Origin: Lutraria lutraria
Taxonomy: Eukaryota > Mollusca > Bivalvia > Venerida > Mactridae
Length of the DNA: 64,000 nt
Direction: 5' to 3'
Assembly: GCA_964023205.1 (NCBI GenBank)
Contig: OZ026851.1
Location: 17,801,528-17,865,527, forward strand
Made by a program: the position numbers and the translations under genes
Shown: positions 47,929-59,394 of the stretch, piece after piece
Position numbering within the stretch: the stretch's first letter is position 1
Layout: each line of letters begins with the position of its first letter
Notes under the pieces: generated by a model
The model's input: only the letters and a program-made list of their open reading frames with translations
Databases searched by the model: none
What the model was told of the DNA's origin: nothing

Positions 47929-49764
47929 TGTCTCCGTTAAGCTGAAGTTCATTTGTTTCAAACGTTTGTGTACAAAATTTTAGAAACATCGTATACATTG
48001 AAATTGTAAACAATGCTGTTTGGTCATGTGACTAATATCTCTTCCACCTCTTCTAACCATCGGGCGGTATAGAGGGAAGAGCTTCTAAAATTAGAAGACG
48101 ACCAATCGAACAGTTTAGAAGAGCTCTGCCTCTTCCGGCAGCTCTTCCGTTTGACCATTTGAACCGGCATTAGAACTCTGTTAATCTAACAATTGCCAAG
48201 TTTGCGTCGTTTGTGTGTATTTGTACGTTTGTTCATTTAATGTTGTGTATGATTTTGTATTGCATAATATAATGCTGATACACGGTTTTGCAGTCCTGTT
48301 TCCACTCATTCTTTCATTTAGTGTAGCTTAGGTGTGGTCTGCTTCCCTGCCAAATTTGGTTTCCGGCATAACGATGTGTCAGGGACAGATACCTCCAGAC
48401 TATCTTAGGTGTTAAATTGTACCCTTTATTTTGTAATGAGACGCTGTATGTGTTGCTTTAGTTCATTTAATCTTCCTGCAATGTGTCTTCATCCGTTATG
48501 TTGTTATATTTCGCTTGATGTTATTTAATTTTGTTTGTAATCACGTAATCATTTGCCCGTCATGTTATTGTTGATCACTATATTGTTCAGTTTTCGTCGT
48601 TGTTGAAATAAAATAAATTATGTAGTAAACAAGATTTGTTTTTTGCGATTAAACGCTTTCTGTGGTAACACGTGTAGTTAACCATAAAAAATATGTTGCT
48701 GAAATCCATAGAAGTAAGAAAGTAGAAATTCAACCGAGACCTGGTCCAAGGGTTGTTTGGGCATGGAACTTGGTTTGAATGAATCTGGTGTCGACTCTGA
48801 AGATGCAGGTATAAACATTAAAGCATAACCGACAAGTATTGATGTTCTACCTTATACTTTTCACACATTTTAGCACATTAGTTCTCACGTGACACATATT
48901 TGATAACGGGTATGATTCCAAGCAATCGTAACTACTCGGGTATTTCCGTAACTGAGAAATACGCACTTTCGTTAGATAAACGCTGAGGAGTTCCGATTGG
49001 ATTCTAAGTTGGCCTACACATTTCCCTCTGATTATAATAATGTACCAAATATCAAACATATGACTTATTGTGATCCCAAAGGTAGTCATTATATTGAGCT
49101 CTTGCTTTAGAACATTTACATCGTAGACTTATTTCATTGGCACAAAACTTAAATCCATTAACATTTCTAGTGGATTTTGGTTGAATGGTTCTCGGAAGGC
49201 AGTAATTTTGAAAATATGGGATTTATGTTTGTGTGTTTTTTCTTTAAGACACGCTTAATTTTGCAAGGGAATATGGATAAGTTATACGTACATTATTTGT
49301 TGTTTATCGCCGAAGGAAATAATGCATGAAGTTTTCATAAAGGATATTTTTGACTGTATATTCTATTCAATCCTCCATTAAGGAGAGTATAAAATATTTA
49401 TATGATATGAGTTATACACATTATAATGACAATCATGAGTATTTAACAAATGAATAAATTCATGTATATAGTTCACAAGCACATGGTAATATCATACTCT
49501 ACATCAATCAAATAGAATCAACCCTAAATGATAACGAATTCACCATAAATCTGAGCACTATCATACAACCACATTGTACTTCAAATAGCCACACAACAAC
49601 TTATCTAGGGAAAGCCTCCATGATTAACATACCTGTCAACTATTAATAGATTCAGTCATCACCATAAGCCAATCAAATGGCCAGGATTAGCCATACTAGT
49701 AATAGACACTACACTATATATTCGTTAACAGCTATAATAAACTAATACTCATAACCATAAATCG
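47929..49764. other. Downstream of gene D; repeat fragments, no gene
   Basis: 48050-48175 holds a GAAGAGCTTCTAAAATTAGA repeat also present at 54665-54810. Overlapping AATAAA signals lie at 48608-48617. 49290-49330 contains, inverted, a piece of the conserved intergenic block (CGCCGAAGG-AATAATGC). No coding region is supported. Confidence 0.5.
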
Positions 49765-49861
49765 TCTAGAAAATAGCCGGGGTCAAAATTACGGGTGTAA
49801 AAACGGACATATTTTTGGTGCTAAACGTTCCGCCAAGAAAATAATGTTGACAAAAAAAACA
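49765..49861 (-). repeat. Fragment of the 8020-8620 repeat
   Basis: Minus strand carries TTATTTTCTTGGCGGAAC and GTCCGTTTTTACACCCGTAA, nearly as at 8318-8375. Confidence 0.6.
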
Positions 49862-52800
49862 TTAAAATTAAAAAATAATCAGTATGCTGATGACACTAGT
49901 TTGTTTTTAGATGGGACAGATAAATCTCTAAGGACAACAATGTTAACTTTAAATTATCAGGCCCTAACATAAATATGGAGAATACTAAGGTGATTTGGTT
50001 CGGCTCACTTAAAAATTCTAACGCTACTTTATGTCCCGAATACAGTTTAGAAGTATTTTTTGTTTTAGGTGTGAAATTTTCAACTGATTTGAACCTAATA
50101 GTAGATTTGAATTATGACTCTAAAATAGAAGAAATTAAGAAATTATTTGCAAATTGATCAGAAAGAATACTCTCTCCCATTGGTAAATTAGTTATGATAA
50201 AATCTCTTGCCCTTGCAAAATTGAATCGTCTTATTTTAAGTATTCCAAGTCCATCTCAGGTTAAAATAAACCAGATACAAAATCTATTTTTAAGGTCCTG
50301 TGGAACAACGGTAGGGATAAAGTAAAAAGAAACATGATAACACAAGAATATAGGTTTGGGGGATTAAAAATGACTGATTTTAACTGTTTTATCTGTAGTT
50401 TAAAAGTCACATGGCTTAGAAGATTACTTTTTTCTAACAATAAATATAGCCAATTGGTTGTATTATTTGTCCTTTCATAACTCAAATGTATAAGTTTGGC
50501 ACTGACTACTTAAAAACAAAATTGAACTTAGACATTAATCCATTTTGGAAAGATGTTATGTATAGTTATTTTACAAACTAAGTAATACTTAACGGTACTA
50601 TTCAGTTAACTTATGGCATAATCCAGGCATTAAGATAGGAAATGACCTTTTTCAAGTTCGGTCCTACGTTCAAAAAATGGATTTCATTATTTTTACTTGA
50701 TACCAACTTAGCAATGCAAATAAATGGGTTTTTATCAGATTTTTTCACAGCAGGTCGTGGATGTCGTCAGGGTGACCCAATTTCAGCTTATATTTTCATT
50801 TTGTGTGCAGAAATTTTGGCCTCAAAGATAAGAAACTGTAAAAATATAAAAGGAATAATAATAAACGAAGAAGAATTCAAAATTTCGCAGTTTGCAGATG
50901 ATACAACACTATTGCTCGATGGATCAGAAAAATCTCTTAATTCAGCACTAAATATATTAGACAATTTTGCTAAATATTCTGGCCTAAAAGTAAACTTTAA
51001 TAAAACACATGTTATCTTGATAGGATCTATGAAATACAGTACAAGATCTATTAAAACTAAATGGAAACTAAAATGGGGGGATACACAGTTTAAATTATTA
51101 GGAATTATGTTTGATGTAAATCTGACAAAAATTGTTGATAGTAATTTTCGTGAGAAAATAAGTAAAATAAAAAATTGTATCCTATTGTGGAATAGAAGGG
51201 AGCTGACACCAATAGGTAAGATATGTGTCATAAAATCTTTATTACTCCCCATTCTAACACATTGTTTGTAACGGCCCTTCCAACTCCATCTCCTCATATA
51301 ATGAAAATGATAGACAATATCTTTACTAATTTCGTGTGGGGAAAAACAGTTAAAATAAAAAGTTCTGTTTCAAGCAAAGACTACTGTGATGGAGCTATAA
51401 AAATGGTAAATGTATACAATTATAATGACACTATAAAGCTTAGTTGGATAAAAAGATATATAAAAACAAATAATAGTCAATGTTTTGCATTACTTAAATC
51501 AGTATTTAACATAGACAAACTTTTTTGTACTGGAAATTTATATGCTGAAAATGTTATAAAGAATACTAAAAATCATTTATGGATATCTGTTTTGAAAAGT
51601 TACATTACTTATGTTGAAAGTTTTAATGTTGATTCAAAAGACACTATGTTAGATATACCACTCTTTTACAGTCATAAATTTATGTCTGGTAAAAAAGGAA
51701 TTTATATAAAAAATTGTATGACCAAGGAATAAGATTTATTCGAGATATTGTAAAAGAAAATGGGGAGTTGCTTACAATAAATGAAATAATTACAAAAATA
51801 GGGTGTAATGTAAAATTTATATGTTATGAAAGTCTATTAAGAGCTATAAGAAAATATAAAACAGAAAATAATATCAATTTTATAGGTAATAAAAAATATA
51901 ACATAATTATGAGCTCCTATGTTAAAACAATAATTACAGTAATAGGGACAAATAAATTGGTATATAAACAGTTGATATACAATAATTAAAAAAACCAACC
52001 AGTCAACATAAATGGAATAATTTGTTTATTGATATTGTATTACCATGGAAAAATATCTATAAATTACCATTCAACATTACCAAAGATACCTACTTACAAT
52101 GGCTTCAAACTAGAATAAATCATAGGATACTTGGAGTAAAATCATTATTACATAAAATGAATTTAACAGATAATAACTTATGTACTTTTTGTAAGAAAGA
52201 TCCAGAGACAATACTCCATCTTTTTTGGGAATGTCCTAAGGTAAAAATTAATAATAGATTTTGTGAAATTAAAACTTAATATACTGAATTTTGATTCAAG
52301 CATGTTTAGTAGTATTTTTTTTATATTTGGTGTGTATGATAAAGTTCCAAACAGTAATAAGTATACAATACTTTTTCTTGAATTAAAGAGATATTTATTT
52401 GTATGTAAAAATAAAATGACCATACCAAATACAGAAATATTCATAAAAAGTTTACAATTTGCATTGGAAACCAATAAGGGGTATATAAATAATAATGTAG
52501 AAGAAAATTGGCCAATTGTAAGAGCTTTAACAGCAGTTTAATTATGATAGAATGTCTATATAATTGTTATGTTTTTAAGATGTAAGAGCTTTTTTCACAA
52601 CAAACAGCTCATTATTTGAATGTATCTTATATATATATATATAACTGTCATTTCTTACTAAATTGTAAAGATACACTATTTGAATGTATGCTATGTATTT
52701 ATTTATTTATGCAACTGTTTGTATCTTATAATGTTGTAACTTGATTTCTACATGTATTTCTTTCTTTTTGTTATTTATAGTTTCTATCAATCTTTATCGC

Positions 52801-52985
52801 CTTGTAATTTGTAAGGTATAAGTGGGATGGAACCCCGACCCACGTACTACCATTTGACGGTGACAATAAAGATAAATTATCAAAAAAAAAAAAAAAAAAG
52901 ATAGGAAATTTTAGTATCTGTTTAAAATTTAAATAGATGGTCTGATGGAAGTATTCTGTTTCGGAAGGAAGCCCGCGATCCACCT
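49862..52985 (+). mobile_element. Older L1-like LINE fragment, interrupted by a younger one
   Basis: 49862-50643 encodes QYADDTSLFLDGTDKSLRTT (catalytic YADD at 49883-49894), SPIGKLVMIKSLALAKLNRL and EYRFGGLKMTDFNCFICSLK with several stops. It ends in LWHNPGIKIGN, the usual L1-like continuation, which resumes at about 52900-52985 after the younger copy. The start follows directly on the unrelated repeat at 49765, so it is 5' truncated. Inactive. Confidence 0.7.
50644..52899 (+). mobile_element. 5'-truncated L1-like LINE with poly(A) and target duplication
   Basis: Begins within the reverse transcriptase (FFKFGPTFKKWISLFL), then GRGCRQGDPISAYIFILCAE and the catalytic FADD at 50891-50902. The C-terminal part includes YLQWLQTRINHRILGVKSLL and LCTFCKKDPETILHLFWECP, a C-x2-C-x8-H-x4-C finger. 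A 3' UTR with an AATAAA signal leads to an 18-A tail at 52882-52899. The duplication GATAGGAAAT flanks it (50634-50643 and 52900-52909; up to 12 bp allowing the A run). Frameshifts near 51250 and 51720 and stops near 51990 inactivate it. It landed inside an older L1-like copy. Confidence 0.85.
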
Positions 52986-53745
52986 TAAGTATTAAAATAT
53001 ATTTGCCTTATTTATGTTTATTCAACACCACCATAACATGTAGTTTTCGTGCATTTACCTAGTTTTGAAAGCGAGGTTTAATTTTTGGCAGGGGTCTTAA
53101 AATAGTTCTATCTAGGGTGCGCACTCTAGTTAGGAAATACCTATTTAATAATGAAAAAAAGTGTTTAAAATGGGTATTTTTCGGTTCTCTAAGTGAAATC
53201 CATATACTTCGAATTCAAAATAACGTATACAATCACTTTTTTAAAAGTTCTTTCTACTCAAATATTCCAACGTAAAACCTTTGATTAACCATGTTTAAAT
53301 TCCAATAAACTAGACGAAACAATTTGGAATAAATATTTTCTTCCATATTACTGTATAAATGCATGTTCTTAATACGAAACATTACCTAAAAGCTAAAAAA
53401 AGAAATTAAAAAGTATGGCCCCAGTGGGGTGTGAACCCGGGACCCTCAGGAGTGTGTCAATTTGTCAGTAGATTTCATGAAATTGAGTACTCTTCAAAAT
53501 GGAGGTTTCGGACAATGTATACTTGCGGTAAACCAGATGAAAAATCAAAAGACTCAGAAATACAAGATTGCACAGATCACCACACACGAAAAATGATCGT
53601 TCAGTGATTTCACTACGTGAGGTGTTCCAGATATTTTAGTCATCAAAATCACAAATGAAGTTTCTTGATTTGGTAACGTTTACCACAACCTTCAACTTAC
53701 CTCACTTCATTTTTTGATTACAGATATTGTCAAAAATATGTTTAT
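52986..53745. other. No gene; tRNA-like fragment at 53405-53445 (minus)
   Basis: On the minus strand GGGTCCCGGGTTCACACCCC resembles a T arm with a B box, probably a SINE relic. The rest is AT-rich without coding signals. Confidence 0.4.
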
Positions 53746-53989
53746 TGTACTTGGTGTGCAATTATATATAGACATCGTAATTTGTCCAACTTAGTAAACG
53801 GATACCTGTTATATCGATAATAAAATATCTCAATTAGAAATCTTACATTGATAGGAACCGTTGTCAATCTTTATAATACTATTGAGCAGATGAAAATATA
53901 TCGACTGGAACATAATTTAGAAGCGATGAAAAATCACAATTAGTGATAATTGGTGAGCAGAATAACAGAAATTGCTACATGCATCAGTT

Positions 53990-54155
53990 TCAAACATAGG
54001 GGGAATGGTTAAATGTATTTTATTTACAAAACATTACCTTGACCAATAATATTGCAGATCTAAACCAAATAACCAGCACGCAACATTATGTAAGTTTACA
54101 CTAACTTTTACTCGTACAGAAATATTTTGGAATCATTGAGGTTGGTGTTAAGGTG
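53990..54155 (+). promoter_or_regulatory. Orphan copy E of the gene-family promoter and leader exon
   Basis: TTGACCAATAATATTGC, a degenerate TATA (TTATGTAAG at 54086-54094) and a leader exon with AATATTTTGGAATCATTGAG ending AAG|GTGAGC (54152). The upstream block from 53750 also matches B and D. No exon 1, 2 or 3 of the family follows on the plus strand within the remaining 10 kb. The gene was lost, never duplicated, or lies beyond the window. Confidence 0.65.
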
Positions 54156-55014
54156 AGCGATTTTATTTTCATTATTTCTCGTAAATAGTTGCACAATCAT
54201 TAAATTTACATAAATATTTACTATAGTGCTTATAAAAAAAAAACAGGAAGTTAGTCAAAAACTAATTATCACTATAAACCGATAAAATTAATTACCCTAA
54301 TTATTTACTAGATGTCAAGTCCACAGACATTAAGCTGACCGTGACCAGACAGGATTGGGCTGAAAAGGGGCAATAAAGACCTCTTCGGATTTTTGGTGGA
54401 GGCTGACTTATAAAGTACTTAGCCGATCGTCTTTAACCATATGGTACTGGAATCCATCGAAGTTAGTAGCCCGGTTCGATTGGACTCTCGCAAGAAGAGA
54501 ATACGCTGGCTAAAAGAACTTAGAAGAGAAACCCAATCGAACGCAGAAATGTTAGGTCGTGTGGATAAATATCTCTTTTTTGTTGTGAGTCATTACAGAA
54601 GTTTAGAAGGCAATTTCAAACGGTATTGTCAGCTCGGTCATGCTGTTTGGTAACATTATTAAAATCTCCTCCACCTGTTCTAACCATCGGGCTAGATAGA
54701 AGAGCTTCTAAAATTAGAAGACGACTACTCGAACAGTTCGGAAGAGCTGCCAGAAGAGGAAGAGCTCTTCCAAACTGTTCGAGTTTGACCAATCGAACCG
54801 GCCTATGATCATTTGGTGCGAGTAAATGTTAGGTTAAATGAGGAGTAATGGTATTAGGAACAATGTACCTGTTTAGTCTCAGTAGTCATGGGTATTTAAA
54901 ACAATATGTTTACTGACTGTTTCTAATCTAGAACGCTTGGGAACCAGTCCAAATATCTATCCATAGTTGTCGTCATTTGTTTTCCCTCACATACATCTCT
55001 GTCAATGTCTAAGC
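54156..55014. other. No gene; GAAGAGC inverted-repeat element at 54440-54815
   Basis: 54660-54810 repeats the GAAGAGCTTCTAAAATTAGA sequence seen at 48070-48110 and contains inverted GAAGAGCT / AGCTCTTC pairs. 54440-54640 has CCGGTTCGATTGGACTC whose inverse, CCAATCGAACCGG, ends the block at 54790-54803, so 54470-54803 may be one inverted-repeat element. Confidence 0.5.
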
Positions 55015-55433
55015 TTTTGTATGAGCTGTCAATCCAGAGGTCCCGGTTCAATCCCGGCCGGGCCATGGAGATTTCAGAAATTTTATTCATAGTATTTCCC
55101 GCTATATCTGACCGTGTGGACTGTATAAGTACTGGTTAAAGGTGCCAGGAAGCTGTGTATCGGTGCTATACACCGGGCACATTAAAGAATCAGGCTGTCT
55201 ATTCGAAATAAGAGCTGGGTGCACCCCGCGCCGGACATGCCTGTATCTTATATCTTTCTCTCCCTTCTGTGGGCTTTCTCTCAGTCTGTCCCTCTGGTTA
55301 GATCATGCTCTATCTGCACTGGTAGAGGATGCACCTGTGCCCTCGTAGCTGCAACATAATTATGTAAAGTGCCTTTGAACGTACGAACAGTATGAAAAAG
55401 GCGCTATATAAATCTGGTATCTATCTATCTACA
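55015..55433 (+). mobile_element. tRNA-derived SINE, family 2, with ATCT tail
   Basis: A tRNA-like head survives from the D arm on (GAGCTGTCAATCCAGAGGTC) with a perfect-looking B box in CCCGGTTCAATCCCGGCCGG. A central conserved body follows, and the 3' end GCGCTATATAAATCTGGTAT runs into (CTAT)n. The 5' end with the A box is missing. This organisation is typical of CORE-type metazoan SINEs. The body's open frame of 68 codons is incidental. Confidence 0.75.
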
Positions 55434-56175
55434 CAATGCATACGTACGTTGGAGACAAAAGATGTCATTATTTACAAGAGCAAAGCTCTGAAGGTTCTGC
55501 TATTGTTCGGAACTACAAAGCTGTCAAAATTGAATTTCTTTATAGGGTGAGGTATTTGGACGAGTTTCGGAAACTAAACGATAGTTCAGCTTTCCATAGC
55601 CTTCACTCGCTCGGCGCGCATACGTTTTGTTGCAGACCAAAGTACAATTCCTGTTACTTGTTAATTATATTGGCATATTTAATAAAAGGTTCAACTTAAG
55701 TACAAGTAACGTCAAAATAGCAAAACAGATTAAGAGATACAAGATTTTCTCTGGTTCATCTGGAAATTGTAATCGATTAGTTTAGATGCTTATAACGTGT
55801 AACTTTTTCATCGAGCATGTCTTCATGTATGAGATGTTACATTCTGCATAAGTTGAGTATACAAAGAGGCATGTAATGTAGACTATAAATATGATATTGT
55901 GCTAATTGCTGAACTACTTTTCGTGATCAGATGGGAATCATGAAGTACTGAAATCACATGGAACGGGAACAACTTTAACAACTGCATAGCGGGTGTACAA
56001 AAGCCTTAGTACTAATTAATTCTGCATCAAAATTCATGTGCGAACTATCGTTCGGATTCAAAAACTCGCCCTACAAAGAAATTCAACTTTTGACTGCTTT
56101 GTAGTTCCGAGTAACAGCAGAATCTTCAGAGCTTTGATTTAACAATGCTATCGTGTCTACCACTATGCACGTATC
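55434..56175 (-). mobile_element. Inverted-repeat element related to 44170-44530
   Basis: 55485-55560 (GCTCTGAAGGTTCTGCTATT, GGAACTACAAAGC) is inverted at 56045-56145. The body 55800-56040 on the minus strand matches the repeat at 44170-44530. Together they define a foldback-like element of about 0.7 kb. Several short open frames are incidental. Confidence 0.6.
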
Positions 56176-56379
56176 ATATCTTAATCCTATTTCTAATTTT
56201 GATTCTTTTGAGGATAGACTTTCAGAAACTATGAAATGATAACATGCTATTCGGCAGAAGAGAAACATAGTCAATACACAGCGACAACGTGTTATATTAT
56301 GGCTGGTAAATTGAGAAAAGATTTTTGAGAAACAGTTCAAATGAAGATGCTCGTCCCAACACCACTATTTCTAACGATG

Positions 56380-57180
56380 TACAAGAGGCACTAATGATGA
56401 GCAATGTGATGCGTGCTATTGACTTCGAAGATTTATTCATCTCTAAATTATGCATTGGTTGATAATCATTTGACTTATATACTCCTATACATTAGTGTAT
56501 GATAATTATATATCAAGCAAATACTGTTCCTGGTAAAATAAAGGCTTTTAATAACGATATTTGATTGTTGGAAAGATATTAATGTCTCCATATTTAAATC
56601 CTCGTGAAAAGCCTTAATGATGGTTATTTATTATATACTTGAAAGAGTCAACGCGTGGAAGGATCAACGCGTGGTCAAATGTAAACTATTTCATTAACAG
56701 ATTTTTATTTCACTGCCATTACGTTTTTCTAATAAAAATGTATATCAGTTATTATAAGTATATATATTGATTGCGCGTTATACAAACAAATCCTTAAAAC
56801 TCATTTATGTTTTCGAATGTCTCATAGAAACCCGAAATGATGACCAACCATTACTTTCATCGACAATAAACAGCAATTATAGTATAAGTTATAAATATTC
56901 ATCTATAAAATGCTTGACAACCAAGAGAATGAGGGTCAATATGAAGATTGATAATAGACAAAGAAATGGACTTTAATTTCACTTTAAAGTCCCATAATCA
57001 CATAAATTTATCGGTCGTAATAGTTTCTGTTTGTTCTGTAACAGAGGAATCCGGTGTGTTTTCCTCCCGTGCGTACTTTATAGCAAGAAAATTGTTTCCA
57101 AAACCACTATCGTATTTTTTCAATATCATTGAAAAAAAATACTATTTATAGAACAGCTATGTTTTCCCGCAGTCATATTA
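56380..57180 (+). other. Diverged pieces of the conserved spacer and D-leader intron
   Basis: 56560-56900 matches 4600-4870 and 34930-35170 (AACCCGAAATGATGACCAA). 56985-57175 matches 39990-40145 (TCGGTCGTAATAGTTTCTGT, TTTTCCTCCCGTGCGTA). They accompany orphan promoter E, showing that a third partial unit exists here. No coding exon. Confidence 0.6.
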
Positions 57181-57949
57181 TGCACACGGCATGAAGTGAC
57201 GTCACGGGCTCTATATACTTCAAGTTTACAAAAGCAAACTTCACAGCGAAATGAGTGTTTTTAGAAGAAAAAGGGCTTGTTTCGACGGTAATAATTATCC
57301 TGAGATAACATCAGCAATTGTTTGTATTTTGCATATATCTTTTATAACAAAAAGCTAATGGGGCTTTAAAGCTCGCCGTAGCACATAGTTCTGTTGGCGA
57401 GCTTTACTGGTCGTTTGTTGTACGTAAGTATGGATAGATTTCGGACTTATTCTAAAGTTCTCTGAAAACTGTAGTTAATTACAATGTAATAGAATTCTCG
57501 TTAAAATTACCGAAGCCAAAGGTCGAGGCCCAATACGACAGTCCGAGGCCCAATAACTATTTGAATAGTATGTCCTGTCTACTTCACTGAATTTGGTTCA
57601 GAAAAAATAGGTGACCACTGGACGTGTCTGGAGGATTCCACTACATTAAAGGGTAAGGTCTCTTAAACCATTGTTGCACCATGTTTCGTGTATGGTGCAA
57701 TCACACATACATTTTGTACATATATCAAGAATAGAAGAAACTATTCGAAAAAGAGGAGGGATATAAATGCCCGGTTCTCCTGTATCTTATCTGCCCTCTC
57801 TTTGGGGTAGCTCTGAAATGACCATAGCTACCGAATGGGCCATTAAACAACATGCAGATAAATAAATTTTGTTTATTATTACTTAGTTTTTAGGCCCCTA
57901 TAAATTGTGTGTTCCACGTTGTATCATTTAGATGTATTAGGTATGGTGG
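57181..57949. other. No gene seen
   Basis: Short repeat fragments only, including GGCCCAATACGAC near 57528, related to the palindrome at 21880-22021. Confidence 0.5.
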
Positions 57950-58197
57950 CTGATTTCTGCCATTTCATATATTCGTGTGTTTGCCCCCAAAAGTCGAAGC
58001 ACGACGACACGAACACACGATAAATTGTTCATTTATCGTGTCTTCGCCTTCGACCTTCAATATTTCGTGTGTTCGTGTATTCACCCTCTTAGGTCGAAGG
58101 CGAAGACACGATAAATGATCAATTTATCGTGTGTTCGTGTCGTCGTGCTTCGACTTTTGGGGGCGAACACACGAAGATATGAAATGGCAGAAATCAG
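57950..58197. mobile_element. Near-perfect 248-bp palindrome
   Basis: CTGATTTCTGCCATTTCATA at the left edge is answered by its inverse at the right edge, and pairing continues almost to the centre through AAAAGTCGAAGCACGACGAC and ACACGATAAATTG. GTGTTCGTGT and CGAAGACACGATAAAT motifs recur inside. It has the form of a foldback/MITE element. No coding content. Confidence 0.8.
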
Positions 58198-58414
58198 ATT
58201 TTCCGTCATCTGCCTTTTGTTGTTTGATATAGCTTATCCGTGCCGTAAAATCATTTAATAGTCACTTCTGCTATTTATTTTACGATATTAATACACAAAG
58301 TATACAATATAATTACCTTACATAAAGCTACATGATATAAGCTGTATTTGAAGGGCTTTACTTTGTTTATTGAATCATGATTATCTGTTAATTTGTTTTT
58401 GTAATACCTTAATT

Positions 58415-59386
58415 CACAGGTAACTGTATCATGAATAGATTATAAAAATATGAAGAAAAAAAAAATTAAAAAAAAAAAATTTATTACTATAATATTAACA
58501 AGGTATATTTCAACGAAAATTCTCTGGACGATCACTGAGGTGACTTTTGTTTTTCAATTTCATCAAGGATTCCGGTGAATTCATGCAAATGAATATACTT
58601 TTTACGGTCGTAATTGAACAAAAACATATTCCTGCATTGAAAGCTTTATTTATTTACATTATTTTACCTTCATAACATGTAATTCAACGTTTAAATTCCG
58701 ATTTTATCTAAATATCAACGTAAAAACTTCATTCTGTCGATGACACTAGGGAAATCCCAGTGTATTTTGTAACGTTCGTTTTCATTGGCCAGGAACCAAA
58801 ATCTTGTACATACGTCATTTCACCTGGGAAAAACCCTTTGAAATCGGCCAATGAAAATCGTTGTCACAAACTGGATAGCACGCGCGTCATATGAACCAAA
58901 ATGGAGTCTATCGGGGATAAAAATTAAAGCCGAACATTTGTTTATTGCTTAGACATTTACATGTAACGAATTTACAAATTGTCATGGGGGTAAATGTGTT
59001 CCAACAGTTGTGTTTTCTAAGTGTAGCTGTTCATTATGTTTGTACTTGTACGGTTAAGACTAAATATCGTCTATTTTATGTAAATTTAGTGGATGTCAAA
59101 ATCACCTCAGTGATCGTCCCGAAGCATTGATTTACATTTTGTGGCATAACTCGTGAACTAGGCGACGGATTTCTCTGGGACTTTGCATGACTGTTGTTTT
59201 AACAATATGTTATATGAATATAATCGATCACTGGAAATATCTTTAGCCAAAAAAATTTTTTGATGCTTTAAAAATCTTGGGATTTTCGTTGAAATATACC
59301 TTGTTAATATTATAGTAATAAATATATTTTTTTTAATTTTTTTTTCTTCATATTTTTATAATCTAGTCATGATACAGTTACCTGTG
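58415..59386. mobile_element. Non-autonomous inverted-repeat transposon with 8-bp target duplication
   Basis: The ends CACAGGTAACTGTATCATGA on both sides start inverted repeats of about 105 bp that run through GATTATAAAAATATGAAGAA to AAGGTATATTTCAACGAAAA. CCTTAATT flanks exactly on both sides (58407-58414 and 59387-59394). A subterminal inverted pair, CGATCACTGAGGTGA, occurs at about 58529 and 59102. The interior has no transposase. An 8-bp duplication fits the hAT superfamily, but the CACAGG terminus alone does not prove it. Confidence 0.85.
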
Positions 59387-59394
59387 CCTTAATT

